This document shows positions 1 through 10,851 of a DNA stretch of 64,000 nt, in pieces. This DNA comes from Lunularia cruciata (taxonomy: Eukaryota > Streptophyta > Marchantiopsida > Lunulariales > Lunulariaceae): positions 46,518,291 to 46,582,290 of the forward strand of contig OX419755.1 of assembly GCA_948567375.1 (NCBI GenBank), given 5' to 3'. The notes under the pieces are model-generated. The model was not told the origin of the DNA, made no database searches, and worked only from the letters and a program-made list of their open reading frames with translations. Position numbers and translations under genes: made by a program. The number at the start of each line of letters is the position of its first letter. Positions within the stretch are counted from its first letter, which is position 1.

Positions 1-383
1 TCTTTCAAACCCGAACCCAAAGTAATTTTACTTCCTACTACTCTGTCCTTGGGTTTCACATCTCCTACATCTTCTACCAGATCTAGCAATTCTCTTTCCT
101 GATCTGAAATTCCACTAGTGGGTAATCTATCTAACTCTTTATCTCCCGACCCACTCTTCTCTAATGTCTCCATTGGTAACTCTGAAGACATTTGCACTCC
201 TACTTCATTGACTTTGGGTTTAGCTCTAACGTCTTTCCAAAGTTTGTCTTTCTCTAATTTCACTGAGTCTAATCTAATCGCAATATTATCTTCTACCTCT
301 AGTATTTTCCTATCTACACGAGCCCTGAGACTAATCAACAGCGCGTTCAAATCTATGTCCTTTGCTTGTCTCTTCCTTGTCTC

Positions 384-1684
384 CTACACCAACAACTTCA
401 ACTTGTGCAGCCTCGTCTCTTCAATCCAAATGTTGGACTCTGTACTTAACATTGCGTTCATTCTGAGGACAATCTCCTTCAATGGCTCCAATCTCATCTT
501 CCTTTCACACTCCCAATCTGCAAGCCAATCCTCTCTGTACATCACCAATTCTGCTTTGAACTCAGCTTTCACCGTTTCTTTCTCCTTCTCCTTCTGCTCA
601 ATCTTCTCCTCCTGATTACAAAGTAACTCTTGTAATCTCTCTTCTTCCCTATATCGTACTGCCAACTCCCTTTGCTAGAGTTGCTTCTTCTCTTCTACAC
701 TCTCCATCACTCTATCGAGCTGGTGTTCCTTCGCTGCTACCCTTGCCATAGCATGGATAAGTTTTAATCTTGAATCAGCAAACTGTTGCTTCAAGATTTC
801 ATACTCTGCTGCTTGTCTTTCCCTTGCTATGTCACTCTTCTTAACAAGTTCCTCTCGATACATCACTTCTCTCTTCAAGTCTTCAATTACTTGACCTTGC
901 ACTACTACCTCCCCTCGTAGTACTTCCCTTTCCTCCTCACCTTGGGTTATAATCTTCTTCAATTCCGATTTTTCTTCTTCTAATCTTGATAACACCTACA
1001 AGACAATCTTCACCTCTGGACATGTTGACTACATCTCCTTCTTCCTGTGTGCTCCAATTTCACCAGCAATGGACACACGATCTCCTGCAGGTACTCCACT
1101 CCATTACTCGCAACTACTTCCTCCTGCATAGCAATCTCCTTCCTTACTTCTTGTTCACCCGATACTCGCCTTCGTCTCTGCAATCTTCATATCGGAATTG
1201 ACGCCTCACTCCTTGAGCTTTCATTCACTTCTTTCTTCACCTTACTTGGACCCACTTTGCACTTTGCCTTGCGTCTTGAACAAACTCCCCTCTAGATCGC
1301 AGACTTCTTCTCCTCAGGCTCAGGTATCTCATCCTCCAACTTCTCATTATCTTCTGGCTCAAGCTCCACCCAAACTTCTTCTTCTTCTTCTTCTTCTTCT
1401 ACCGTAGTGGTTGGTACAAACGTCATCTCTCCACCTTCATCATTGTTGCTACTCGTATCTCCACTTTGCAACGTAAGCTCCGGTTCTTCCTCGCGTTCCG
1501 AGTCTTTGGATTTGCACTCGGCTTTGCCTTCCAAGTCTTTGTCTTTTGACGCAATCACCACCATGCCTCTCCTCGGGTTTCTTCTCCTGGTCTTCCGAGG
1601 TCTTGTCTTGTCTTTGGCTTCTCCTTGCCAACTCTGCTTCTTCGAATTTGGAGTACTTGCTTTTATCTCTACGCTCTTCCCCAT
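384..1684 (-). pseudogene. Decayed coiled-coil coding region, unknown function
   Basis: I do not recognise this gene. Three minus-strand open stretches follow each other: 1684-1292 (130 residues; basic start, then a run of about nine glutamates encoded by a CTT/GAA microsatellite near 1378-1400), 995-675 (106 residues) and 665-384 (93 residues). The last two are rich in E, K, R, Q and L with heptad-like spacing, so they look like coiled coil. The sequence between them keeps the same charged composition but needs frame changes and passes stops, which suggests one gene broken by small indels rather than separate genes. It follows the 231-residue stretch at 2479-1784 on the same strand, so all four pieces may be one unit. 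It could be a plant transposon-borne gene or a degenerate host gene. It has no catalytic motif that I can see. Confidence 0.4.
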
Positions 1685-1783
1685 CTTTGCGTAGTACTCA
1701 TTCGTGCTCCGGATTTGAAGAATGTATTATTGCTCTTCCACATTGACTTTTCTTCTCAAGTTGAGATGGAAGTGAGACACCAT

Positions 1784-2479
1784 TCAATTTTGCTCTGCCG
1801 AGTTGAGCAAATTCAACCCGAGATAAAAGTGTGCTGCAAACGGCACAATGTAATGTGGAGGCAACTTATCCCGCAAATTCCACACCATTTGTCTTGTTCT
1901 TCCATGGAAGCACCTCGCCCAGTTGATTGGTTCTACTGCAAACAGCTTATGGAAGAACACCGCTTGTTGTTTCATCACATAAGTCGTTCTCTCCGGCTTC
2001 AAGATCACCATGAGAGCACTCATGATCCCTCTCTTCATTGGATCCTTGTAACTCTCAACCTTATACCCATTCTTTGTTAACTTCAAAGAGAAAGCATCCC
2101 TCACTTCTTGAGTCTCTTCTGTTATTTCTCCCTTACATAAGAATGTGGCACCCTGCTCTGCGCCTGCTTCTCTCTCGAGCACTAATCTCCAATCCGACTT
2201 TGTCCAACGAGCCAGATTTCCTCTCTTCCCCTCTTCCTCGGGGCCATCGAGACACTTGCTCTCGATAATCTCAGTCATGAAACCTGGAAAACTGACATTC
2301 CAATTCCATGCCAAGAACGTAATCCAAAGTCGGCTCAAGACTTTGATTCTTGAGATTACGTCTAGTCTCCGAATCACATGATTCCTCACTGCAAATTTGG
2401 AGTTATTCTTTCCTCCTCCCATCTCTCTTGCTTTCTCAATGTCTCTTGGTTTCACTCTCTCGACTTCTCCTCTACACAC
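1784..2479 (-). pseudogene. 231-residue ORF, possible 5' part of a decayed transposon-type gene
   Basis: A continuous minus-strand reading of 231 residues. The first half is basic and mixed. The second half holds a compact, Trp- and Pro-rich block with WARCFHGRTRQMVWNLRDK followed by a hydrophobic stretch (IVPFAAHFYL), and then a stop. This gives the impression of the globular proteins encoded by repetitive plant elements, but I cannot name a family, so no function is offered. The coiled-coil pieces at 1684-384 continue downstream on the same strand. No intron signals were needed inside this stretch. The codon pattern looks protein-coding and the ORF lacks low complexity. It may be the conserved domain of a multi-piece pseudogene. 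Confidence 0.4.
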
Positions 2480-2999
2480 TAGCGCGTCTTCAACTCTATT
2501 TCCCTTCTCATGATCATCAATGGCAAAGGAAAATTGCTCAACATTGCTTTTTTGTGAGCCCGATTTTTATAGAGTTGCACTTTCTTTGTCTCTCTTCAAT
2601 TCGAGTTTCTACCGAGAAATCACACCTCTTGCATGCGCCTATCACTATCAATTGTACTTCACGCGTATGGGCCACCGGTTTTGAATGGTCCCTTCTTGAA
2701 TTTCTCGCCGTGACAAAAGGTTGTTAGACTATCTTCGCCTTGGGTTGAGCTCCTCCCAATACAAAGATTCCTTACTTCGGGTTGTATGCTGACAGGTTAT
2801 TTCCAAGTACTTTGCCTTATGACCCGAAGTCATTTTACTTTGGGTTTCATCCCAAAGACTCTTTTCTTTGCCTTCTTTGGCCATACATGCACAATCTAAC
2901 TTCTCTATACACTTCTTCTTCTTTATTTTGAAAAAAACCAAAAAATGTGGGCACCACACAAGATCACAGATTGATGAAATTTGAAACTTGTCCACAGAA
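2480..2999. other. No gene seen
   Basis: Flank of the decayed gene at 384-2479. It contains only short chance reading frames. No RNA gene or clear repeat was recognised here. Confidence 0.4.
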
Positions 3000-3287
3000 T
3001 TCCAAATTCAGCAAGCAAGTATTCAATAAAAAGCCCTTCACAAGTGTTGGCAATGAGGCCAAGATTGAAAGATTTGGACATGGAACCAAAAAGTTACAAG
3101 GTGTTGAAAATTGAGCTCAAACCCTAAAATCTCCATGAGATTGCAGAATTTGAATCTTCATAAGTTTCTACGTGTATGTGCTTTGTAAGCGTGCCTGAAA
3201 TCAATCAAAACAACTTTGCAAGGCGCTTCTAATGCCACAAAAATCACTCCATTTGGACACCATATGATGAAGATTCCAACTCTCAAA
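3000..3287 (-). repeat. LINE 5' UTR monomer fragment
   Basis: This stretch resembles 10440-10640, which belongs to the 5' leader of LINE L-B. Both share a box reading (plus strand) CACTCCATTTGGAC preceded by 'gccacaaaaat' or 'gccacagaaat', and further matches upstream of it. It is therefore about one and a half units of the tandem monomer that makes up the leader of this LINE family, in minus orientation. It abuts the plus-strand LINE fragment L-A at about 3288, so an inverted 5' piece sits against a 3' piece. Confidence 0.6.
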
Positions 3288-5190
3288 AGCAATCCCAAGC
3301 AAGGCTTTCTAGAAGAAGGTAACCATCACATCTCTATCTCCATCGCTGTACTTGAATGAGCTTTGTGACTATGTGAAGGATCTGTATTTTTTCCCTAATG
3401 CTCCAAGCATGGCACCTTGCCTTGGATCTCCTCTCACCATCTCTAAAGCTGATGTCAAGTACCAATTGAAGAAGTTGGCAAATTGTAAAGTTGAAGACCT
3501 TAATGGACTATGTGTTGAACTTTTGAAGTGGGGAGGCAGCCATTTGATTGCAATACACACTTCTCATTTGAATGAGGCAATCAAGTGTGGCTTTCTTGAT
3601 AGATGGTGCTTCAAGAAAGTAGTTCCTATTCACAAGTCTGGCCAGAGAGATATTGTCACCAATTACTATACCATACTTGTTGGTACTGTCTTTGCCAAGT
3701 TGTATGGTCAAATTTTGGAGTCTAGGTTGAGCGTTTGGGCTGAAAAGTACAAAATTCAAGCTAAGTGCCAAGCTGGTTTCAGATCAGGCTTTAGTACTTT
3801 GGACCACCTATTGCTACTCCATGTGTTGTGGTGGAAATCTAAGGGTGTTGGGAGAGCTCTCTATGCTGCCTTTGTTGATTTCAGGAAGGCCTTTGATAAG
3901 GTGCTCAAGAAATCTCTAAGTGAGAGACTCACTGAAGTGGGTGTTTCAGCTGATCTGATTGGTGCTATCTCTAGACTCTATGAGAAAGTGATTGTGAAAC
4001 TTTCATCTTTGAGCTCTAAAGATGTCCTTAGCACAATGGGTGTGATTGAAGGTTGCTCTCTATCTCCAACTCTGTTTGGAATCTTCATTGATGATCTAGA
4101 GAGTCTACTCATGGAAGCTGGAGCTACAAGTGTACAAGTTGGCTCTTTGATGATACATGCATTCCTTTATGCAAATGATGTAGTGCTTCTCTTCACAAGT
4201 CCACAAAGTTTACAGAAGCTGTTGGATTCTCTACTTTGCAATCAAACAAAGATGGAGGTGAACCTTGATAAGTCCAAGGTGATTATGGTGGGTTTCTAAA
4301 GGTGTCACACCTTTCTTTTTTGATGGACAGCAATTGGAGCAGGTTTCTTCTTATAAGTACTTGGGCCTTGAGTTTTCTCATGACTATAGTTGGTCTACTT
4401 GTGTGAAGATGAGAATCAATGCAAGGTTAAGAGCTTTGTATTCACTCATGAATCGCTCTAGACTTGCTCATCTTACCACATGGGAGTTGAAGAAGGTGTT
4501 GTTCAGATCTCTTGCACAGCCGGTAGTTCTCTTTGGTTCTCAGATTTGGGGTCTAGGTACTAAGAAGACATGGTGGCAAAAGGTGGAGAAAATTTAGAAA
4601 CTATTTTTGTGTGATGAACTTGGAGTGAGGACTCAAACTCCTTATGTATTGTTGCTTGCTGAAACAAGGTTTTTGCCTCTTGAGGCTGAAGCTTTGTTTT
4701 TAGCTCTCACATATGCCACTAAGGTGCGGTCCATGGAGCATTTGAGACTTCCCTACCAAGATTTTTGTGCCACTCTATCTATTGGTTGCTATACAGATCT
4801 GATTGCATGGGCCACAAGGTGGAATGTTTGTGAGCAACGTTGGAGATTGGAATCATTTTGCAACCATTTTGCAATCAATTTTGTGAGCAACATTGGAGAT
4901 CGGTGCCTATTGCAGTTCGAGAGGTGATCAAGGAGCAGTTCTTACTATGCTTATGGCAGCAACTTGTTACCAAGATGGTGTTCTATCAGTAGTTTGTAAA
5001 TCCTATGTTGGTGTATTGTGAGCAAGATTATCTCTTGGCTAGAATTTCTACTTCACTTAGACATGTTATTGCTCAATATAGAACTAGTTCCCATAGACTA
5101 GAAGTAGAACAAGGGTGTTGGCAGCAGATAGAGCACTCCATGCGACTTTGCAAATTGTGTATTATGAGCAAAGTTGAGGATGAGCATCAT
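3288..5190 (+). pseudogene. LINE L-A, 5'-truncated reverse transcriptase ORF2
   Basis: This encodes most of a non-LTR retrotransposon RT, the enzyme that copies element RNA at a nicked target. From 3352 the frame carries the RT palm and fingers, with VVPIHKSGQRDIVTNY, the FVDFRKAFDK block and EGCSLSPTLFGIFIDDL. The catalytic YADD reads YAND here (4168-4179), which should abolish activity. One extra base near 4293 shifts frame. TAG codons at 4595-4597 and 4990-4992 stand where sister copies have CAG. The copy ends at about 5190 inside the C-terminal zinc motif, where it meets the 3' end of L-B in the opposite orientation. The endonuclease and ORF1 are missing. It is dead, and very similar to L-B, L-C and L-D. 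Confidence 0.9.
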
Positions 5191-5266
5191 GAGCCCAAAA
5201 GACCCAAAGAGTCAAAAGGCTAGAAATACAATACAAAATACATGAAATGTGAGCCTAGGCAAGGGC

Positions 5267-8200
5267 CTAGGGCATCTGACCAATCTGTAACAAATTGGTC
5301 CGATGTAAACTAACCTCTGTCATGTACTTCCCTAATGCTAAAGGTTCAACTTGTAAGAGAGTTGAGAAATCACTACAAGTAATCTGATGTCTAACTCTTA
5401 TCTGCATGTAACAAGGGCAAACAATCAACACATGATGCTCATCCTCAACTTTGCTCATAATACACAATTTGCAAAGTTGCATGGAGTGCTCTATCTGCTG
5501 CCAACGTCCTTGTTCTACTTCTAGTCTATGAGAACTAGTTCTATATTGAGCAATAACATGTCTAAGTGAAGTAGAAATCCTAGCCAAGAGATAATCTTGC
5601 TCACAATACACCAACATAGGATTTACAAACTGCTTATAGAACACCATCTTGGTACCGGGCTGTTGCCATAAGTGAAGTAAGAACTGCTCCTTGATCACTT
5701 CTCGTAGTGCAATAGGTTCCAACCTCCAATGTCGCTCAGAAACATTCCATCTTGTGGCCCATGCAACCAGATCTATATACCAACCGCCAGATAGAGTGGC
5801 ACAAAAAGCTTGGTAGTGAAGTCTCTCATGCTCCATGGACCTCACCTTAGTGGCATATGTGATTGCTAAAAACAAAGCTTTAGCCTCAAGAGGTAAAAAC
5901 CCGGTTTCAGCAAGCATCAATACATAGGGAGTTTGAGTCCTCACCCCAAGTTCATCACACAAAAACAATTTCTGAATTTTCTCCACCTTTTGCCACCATG
6001 TCTTCTTAGTACTTGGACCCCAAATCTGAGCACCATAGAGAACCACCGGCTGCACAAGAGATCTGAACAGCACCTTCTTCAACTCCCATGTGGTAAGGTG
6101 AGCAAGTCTAGAGTGGTTCATGAGTGAATACAATGCTCTAAAGCCTGAATTGATTCTCATCTTCACACAAGTAGACCAACTATAGTCATGGGAAAACTCA
6201 AGGCCCAAGTACTTATAAGAAGAAACCTGTTCTAATTTCTGTCCATCAAAAAAGAAAGGTGTGACACCTTTAGAACCCACCACGATCACCTTGGACTTGT
6301 CAAGGTTCACCTCCATCTTTGTTTGATTGCAAAACAAGAGAAGAGAATCGAACAACTTCTGTAAACTTTGTGGATTGGTAGAGAGGAGCACTACATCATC
6401 TGCATACAGTAGTGCATGTATTATCAAGGAGCCAACGTGTACACCTGTAGCTCCAGCTTCCATAAGCACCCTCTCTAGATGATCGATGAAGATTCCAAAC
6501 AATGTTGGGGATAAGGAGCAACCTTGAATCACACCCATTGTGCTAAGGACATCTTGAGAGCTCAAAGATGAAAGTTTCACAACCACCTTCTCATAGAGTC
6601 TAGAGATAGCACCAATCAGATCAGCTGAAACACCAACTTGAGTGAGTCTCTCACTTAGAGATTTCCTAAGCACCTTATCAAAGGCCTTCCTGAAATCAAT
6701 AAATGCAACATAGAGAGCTCTCCCAACACCTTTAGATTTCCACCACAAAACATGGAGTACCAATAGATGATCCAAAGTACTAAAGCCTGATCTGAAACCC
6801 GCTTGGCACTTAGCTCAAATTCTGTGCTTTTCAGCCCAAGTACTCAACCTAGCCTCCAAAATTTGACCGTACAACTTGGCAAAGATACTACCCACTAGAA
6901 TGATACGGTAATTGGTGACAATATCTCTTTGACCAGACTTGTGAATAGGAACTACCTTCTTGAAGCACCATCTATCAGGAAAGCCACACCTGATGGCCTC
7001 ATTCAAGAGAGAAGTGAGTACTGAAATCAGATGGCTACCACCCCACTTCAGAAGTTCAACACATAGTCCATCAAGGTCTTCAGCCTTACCATTGGCCAAC
7101 TTCTTCAATTGGTATTGGACATCAGCTTCAGAGATGGTGAGAGAAGATCCAAGGCAAGGTGCCCTGCTTGGAGCATCAGGGAAAAAATACAGATCCTTCA
7201 CATATTCACAAAGCTCATTCATGTCCAGTGATGGAGATGGATATCTGATAGTTACCTTCTGCCAAAAAGCATTGGGATTGCTCCTCAATTCAATGCTCAA
7301 CTTAACCCCCTTGAGTCTCAAGAACGCTCACTTTTTGCACTTCACCAACTTTCTATAAGAGACAAAAGCTTGATTTTGTGCAATCTGATCAAGAGACCTA
7401 TCCATAGCTTTCATCCTTGCCATTTTACAGTCAGCATCAAACCACCTATTGCAAGGGAGACCAAGTCTCTTCCTGTGAGAACCTCGTGGAAATAGAGTTG
7501 TTGATGTAGATTGAAGAAGTTCAACCAACTGATCACTACATTGTTGAAAATCAAAACTCCACTCCATAGAGCTCAATTTCTCATGGATAGCTTGTTGGTA
7601 CAAATCTTGCTTGTGAAAATCGAGACGGAGTTTCCCTCTAAAGGCATGGTCAATAGGTAATGTGGTTCTATTGAGGCAAGAAAGAAGGATGACACAGGAT
7701 AAAGGTGCATGGTCAGATTCAGGTTGAGGATCTAAAACAACAAAATCTGAGACAATGTGTATATCACTGGGTGAGGTGAGCATATAATCTACAGTGCTGG
7801 ATCCACCAGAAGCAAAGCATATGCTCTTACAAGTTTCTGGAAATTGAGAAAGGCCATTCAAGATCTTCAAGCTACAATTGGTACCAAAGCTCAAAAAGTG
7901 CTCACTCATGGAGTTGGATATGAGATCTTTGGAAGAGCGGGACCAAGCACTAGAATGATCTATCAAGCTATGGAAAGGGTCATTCTCAAGGTCACTAAAC
8001 TCAGGAATCTGAGAGGTTTGGATCCTAGCATTGAAATCACCAAGCATAAGTACTGCACCTTTACTTTGAAATTCCAACACATCCTTTGTCAAGGAGTGGA
8101 AATGCTGCATGGTGTTGAGAGATCCGCTTGAATAGACTGGTGATGTCAATGGGGCAAAGTAACAAACAGCAAGGAAGCAAGGTGTAGCAACTCCTCCAAT

Positions 8201-8500
8201 CCTCAGCCATTGGTATTGTCCACTTGAGTCTTGACCTATCAAAGAGACTGATTTTTCAAAGCCAAATCTGACGTAAGTAGCAATACCTCCAAAGCCCCTT
8301 CCTCTGTGCTGCCTCCGCTTGTTCCAAGTTGAACCAACAAGAATGAAACCTTCAATGTCTTGAATGGTGTTTCCTTCATGTTCCCATGTCTCCACAAGAT
8401 TGATCAGATCAGCATCATCCCACACAAATTTAGCGCTTGAGTACTTGGTATGTGTGAGACCATGAACATTCCAAAACAACACTCTTAGGGTATGGAATTG
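5267..8500 (-). pseudogene. LINE L-B ORF2: endonuclease, reverse transcriptase, zinc motif
   Basis: The frame opens directly after the TAG at 8501-8503. The endonuclease comes first (LFWNVHGLT, LINLVETW, LMLGDFNAR, STVDYMLTS and SDHAPLS blocks, 8480-7700), so the catalytic Asn, Glu, Asp and His blocks are all present. The RT follows (7321-5900) with DFRKAFDK, QGCSLSPTLFGIFID and an intact YADD. The tail carries a Cys-Cys-His-Cys pattern (CKLCIMSKVEDEHHVLIVCP), the usual LINE C-terminal zinc motif. Two TGA codons (7328-7330, 6815-6817) break it. At 6815 sister copy L-D has an arginine codon (AGA) and L-A has CAA; at 7328 L-C has CGT. No ATG lies between the TAG at 8501 and the endonuclease core, so ORF2 has no obvious start of its own. 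Confidence 0.88.
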
Positions 8501-8617
8501 CTATGCGGTAGTTGACAACTTCCTTTGGGTGATCACAGCTCTATTGTCTCTCAAGAATGCAACAGAACCTGCTTGTTGAGCCTCCTTCACTTTTGCTAAT
8601 TCTCCCTTCTTTGCTTG

Positions 8618-9352
8618 CTATTGGAGAGGTGTGAGATCAAGGTCTAACCAAATACGCCACCCCTTCAGTATAGCCTTGTTATCCATCACTGTATTCCTTT
8701 GAGTTTCTGAGCCAAACCTCACCAAAATTCTTCTTGGTTGTGCACCTTGTTGTCCCAATCTATATGCTTGCAAAATCTGAGCATCATGGACTCTCAAAGA
8801 ATCAGCAATAAACTCACACACTATGGCCTTGGTGTCTTCCTTCTCAATCTCTGGCAAACCTGAAATTCTCAAGTTCTTCATTCTGACTAATTGGTTCTCC
8901 TTCTCAACCTCATGCTCTTGCAAGCAAGAGATTTGAGCCACCTTAGTAGCTTCAGCATAAGACTTCATATTCACTTCTAATGTGTCCACAATCTGTTGGA
9001 GCCCTCCATTTTGTGTAGCAATATTGTTGGCTTGTGCTCCCAATGAAGCAACTTTCTTGGTAGCAGCAACCATCCCCTTGGTTGATGTTAACAGAGAGAT
9101 AGAACTCTTCTTGAGGTCTTGAATCTCTTGGTTGACTAGGTTCAAAGACTCTTTGACACTACTGATCTCAACATTTACAAATTCCATATCAGTCATGAGA
9201 GTACTCATGCACTGGGACATAGGTGCCATGAAGCTTCTAAGGTCCTTGTGGAAATCATTTGCTTTCCTATACATTGTAGCTAATTGTTGTTGCTTCATGG
9301 CTATATCAGCAATGTCTTTCACCATCTTGGACTCCTCCATTGTGACAATCAC
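8618..9352 (-). CDS. LINE L-B ORF1 protein (coiled coil plus RRM-like)
   Basis: A 244-residue ORF1-type protein, which in this class binds element RNA and acts as a nucleic-acid chaperone. Residues about 1-130 are predicted to be helical (QQQLATMYRKANDFHKDLRS, then alternating hydrophobic and charged residues), as in the coiled-coil trimerisation region of LINE ORF1 proteins. Residues about 160-244 look like the RRM-type core: NLRISGLPEIEKED, then AYRLGQ, RRILVRFGSE and a closing WLDLDLTP. The start ATG is the first Met of the frame. The TAG at 8618-8620 is followed in the same frame by 38 more coding-like codons up to a second TAG at 8501-8503, so the original protein was probably longer. 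L-E carries a decayed homologue. Confidence 0.8.
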   Translation of the reverse strand: MIVTMEESKMVKDIADIAMKQQQLATMYRKANDFHKDLRSFMAPMSQCMSTLMTDMEFVNVEISSVKESLNLVNQEIQDLKKSSISLLTSTKGMVAATKKVASLGAQANNIATQNGGLQQIVDTLEVNMKSYAEATKVAQISCLQEHEVEKENQLVRMKNLRISGLPEIEKEDTKAIVCEFIADSLRVHDAQILQAYRLGQQGAQPRRILVRFGSETQRNTVMDNKAILKGWRIWLDLDLTPLQ

Positions 9353-9439
9353 TTATCACTCACAGTCAATCTGGAAGTTTTACTTCCAACACCAAAAATT
9401 TAGGATTTTCAAGTAGGCAGCACTATTGTTTTACAATTG

Positions 9440-10840
9440 TAAGCACTACTAAGCTGGTGTTGAAGTAAAGACCTTGAAAAGCTGATTCTAATGACATAAG
9501 AATCATCTCATTTGAATATGTGAGTGCAAAGATACTATCTTTCAAATCTGCAGTGCACACGGATACCAAAGACTACGAAATTTGAGGGACCCAGAGCTTC
9601 TAATCTGTGACCAAACCTGTAGCAATCAATTTTCAGTCTAAAGGTCTGAGGGAGCTGATTCTAAAGACACAAAGATCACTTCATTTGGATCATTGAGTAC
9701 AAAGATACAATAGCTTGAATTTGCACTTCATAATGTTATGATGTCCAAAGAGTCACAGATTTCAAACTATCACAACTTCCTCATTTGACCTTCAACTTCT
9801 ACAAATCAAATCTCTATAGAAACCTTGCACAATGCTTGTTCTATTGCCACAAAAACCACTTGATTTGGACCTATAAGTACAGAGCAATCCTACTTCACAT
9901 GTGCAGATTTTAGCACCAAGTAGTTGCAAGTGCTACAGTGAAACAAATGGTCATATCATCTGCATTGGATATCCAAATCTTTTAAATATGAACTCAATAG
10001 AAAGCCTATGACCATGTGGTTTTTATGACACAAGAATTACTTGGATTGGATTTGTGAGTGAGTAAAACTAGCACTGCAAAGTTGGTACTCCAAACACCAA
10101 GATGCACGAGATGTGACAAAATGAGAATTACCACCACTTCTTGCTCAGACCTCCATGTGCTGCAAGCTTGGCCTTGAAAGAGAGCTTGTAACTCACAAAT
10201 TTTGATGCAGCAATGTTCATTGGATTTGCACTTGTGACCATAGAGCAATAGCCTTCCAAATTCTCGCACAATAACAAGGACTACCCAAAACTGTCTCAAA
10301 ATTGAAAAATCCAGATCTCCCTGAGTACTGCTCTAAACTAAACTGGACAAGCTTTACATTGAAAGAAAGCTCTCAGCATAACGCTTCTAATGAGCATCTA
10401 ATCACTCCATTTGCCCAAGTCTTGCAAGAGATACAGTCAATCAAATTTATAATCCAAACCCTAAAATCTGCCAAAGATGACAGAATTCGAATCCTTGTAA
10501 ATCTCTGCACAGGTGTGGGTTTTCAGCATGCTTGCTATCAATTGAAAGAGCTCTTCAAGGCGCATCCATTGCCACAGAAATCACTCCATTTGGACTCCTG
10601 ATGATGAAGAAACAAACTCTCAAGTATTGAACCTCTGTCAAAAAATTCTCATAACTTTCGCCACAAAGCTTAGAATAGTGCAATCTTGGTGTCCATAGAA
10701 AGCTCTTGGCAAGGCGCTTCAAACATGATCAAAATTGCAAGGTTTGGATAAGCAAGTGCTGAGATATGACTATCTGAATTTTCCGGAAAATCTCCTTTCT
10801 CAAACTTTCAAAAATCTCCTCTCTTTTCACTTTTCATTAC
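9440..10840 (-). repeat. Tandem 5' UTR monomers of LINE L-B
   Basis: A recurring box, on the plus strand roughly 'g(a/c)cacaagaatcactt(g/c)atttgga', occurs near 9495, 9662, 9839, 10028, 10220 (weak), 10392, 10574 and 10720 (weak), that is every 150-190 bp. The sequence between the boxes is also loosely repeated. The array lies directly upstream of ORF1 on the minus strand, where a LINE promoter would be expected. L-E has the same boxes upstream of its ORF1 at 57528, 57691 and 57868. I infer a monomer-built promoter, as known for mouse L1; the activity is not shown by sequence alone. Confidence 0.6.
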
Positions 10841-10851
10841 TCAATATGAAA

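Larger units (their letters stand above)
5192..10840 (-). mobile_element. LINE L-B, near-complete non-LTR retrotransposon
   Basis: Reading on the minus strand, this copy holds a monomeric 5' leader (about 10840-9440), ORF1 (9352-8618), an apurinic-type endonuclease, RT and C-terminal zinc motif (8500-5267), and a short 3' UTR (5266-5192). Everything from 9352 to 5267 lies in one reading frame, about 1,361 codons, broken only by TAG at 8618-8620 and 8501-8503 and TGA at 7328-7330 and 6815-6817. There are no frameshifts. The 3' end matches those of L-C and L-D up to '...tcttttgggct' but lacks the final TTCATTG-type tail, so the tail was lost at the junction with L-A. Confidence 0.88.

Noticed and set aside
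118..615. 165-residue plus-strand frame at the left end
   Set aside because: Complement of the coiled-coil coding region. Its Ser/Leu/Phe-rich composition is what an antisense shadow of a K/E-rich gene gives.
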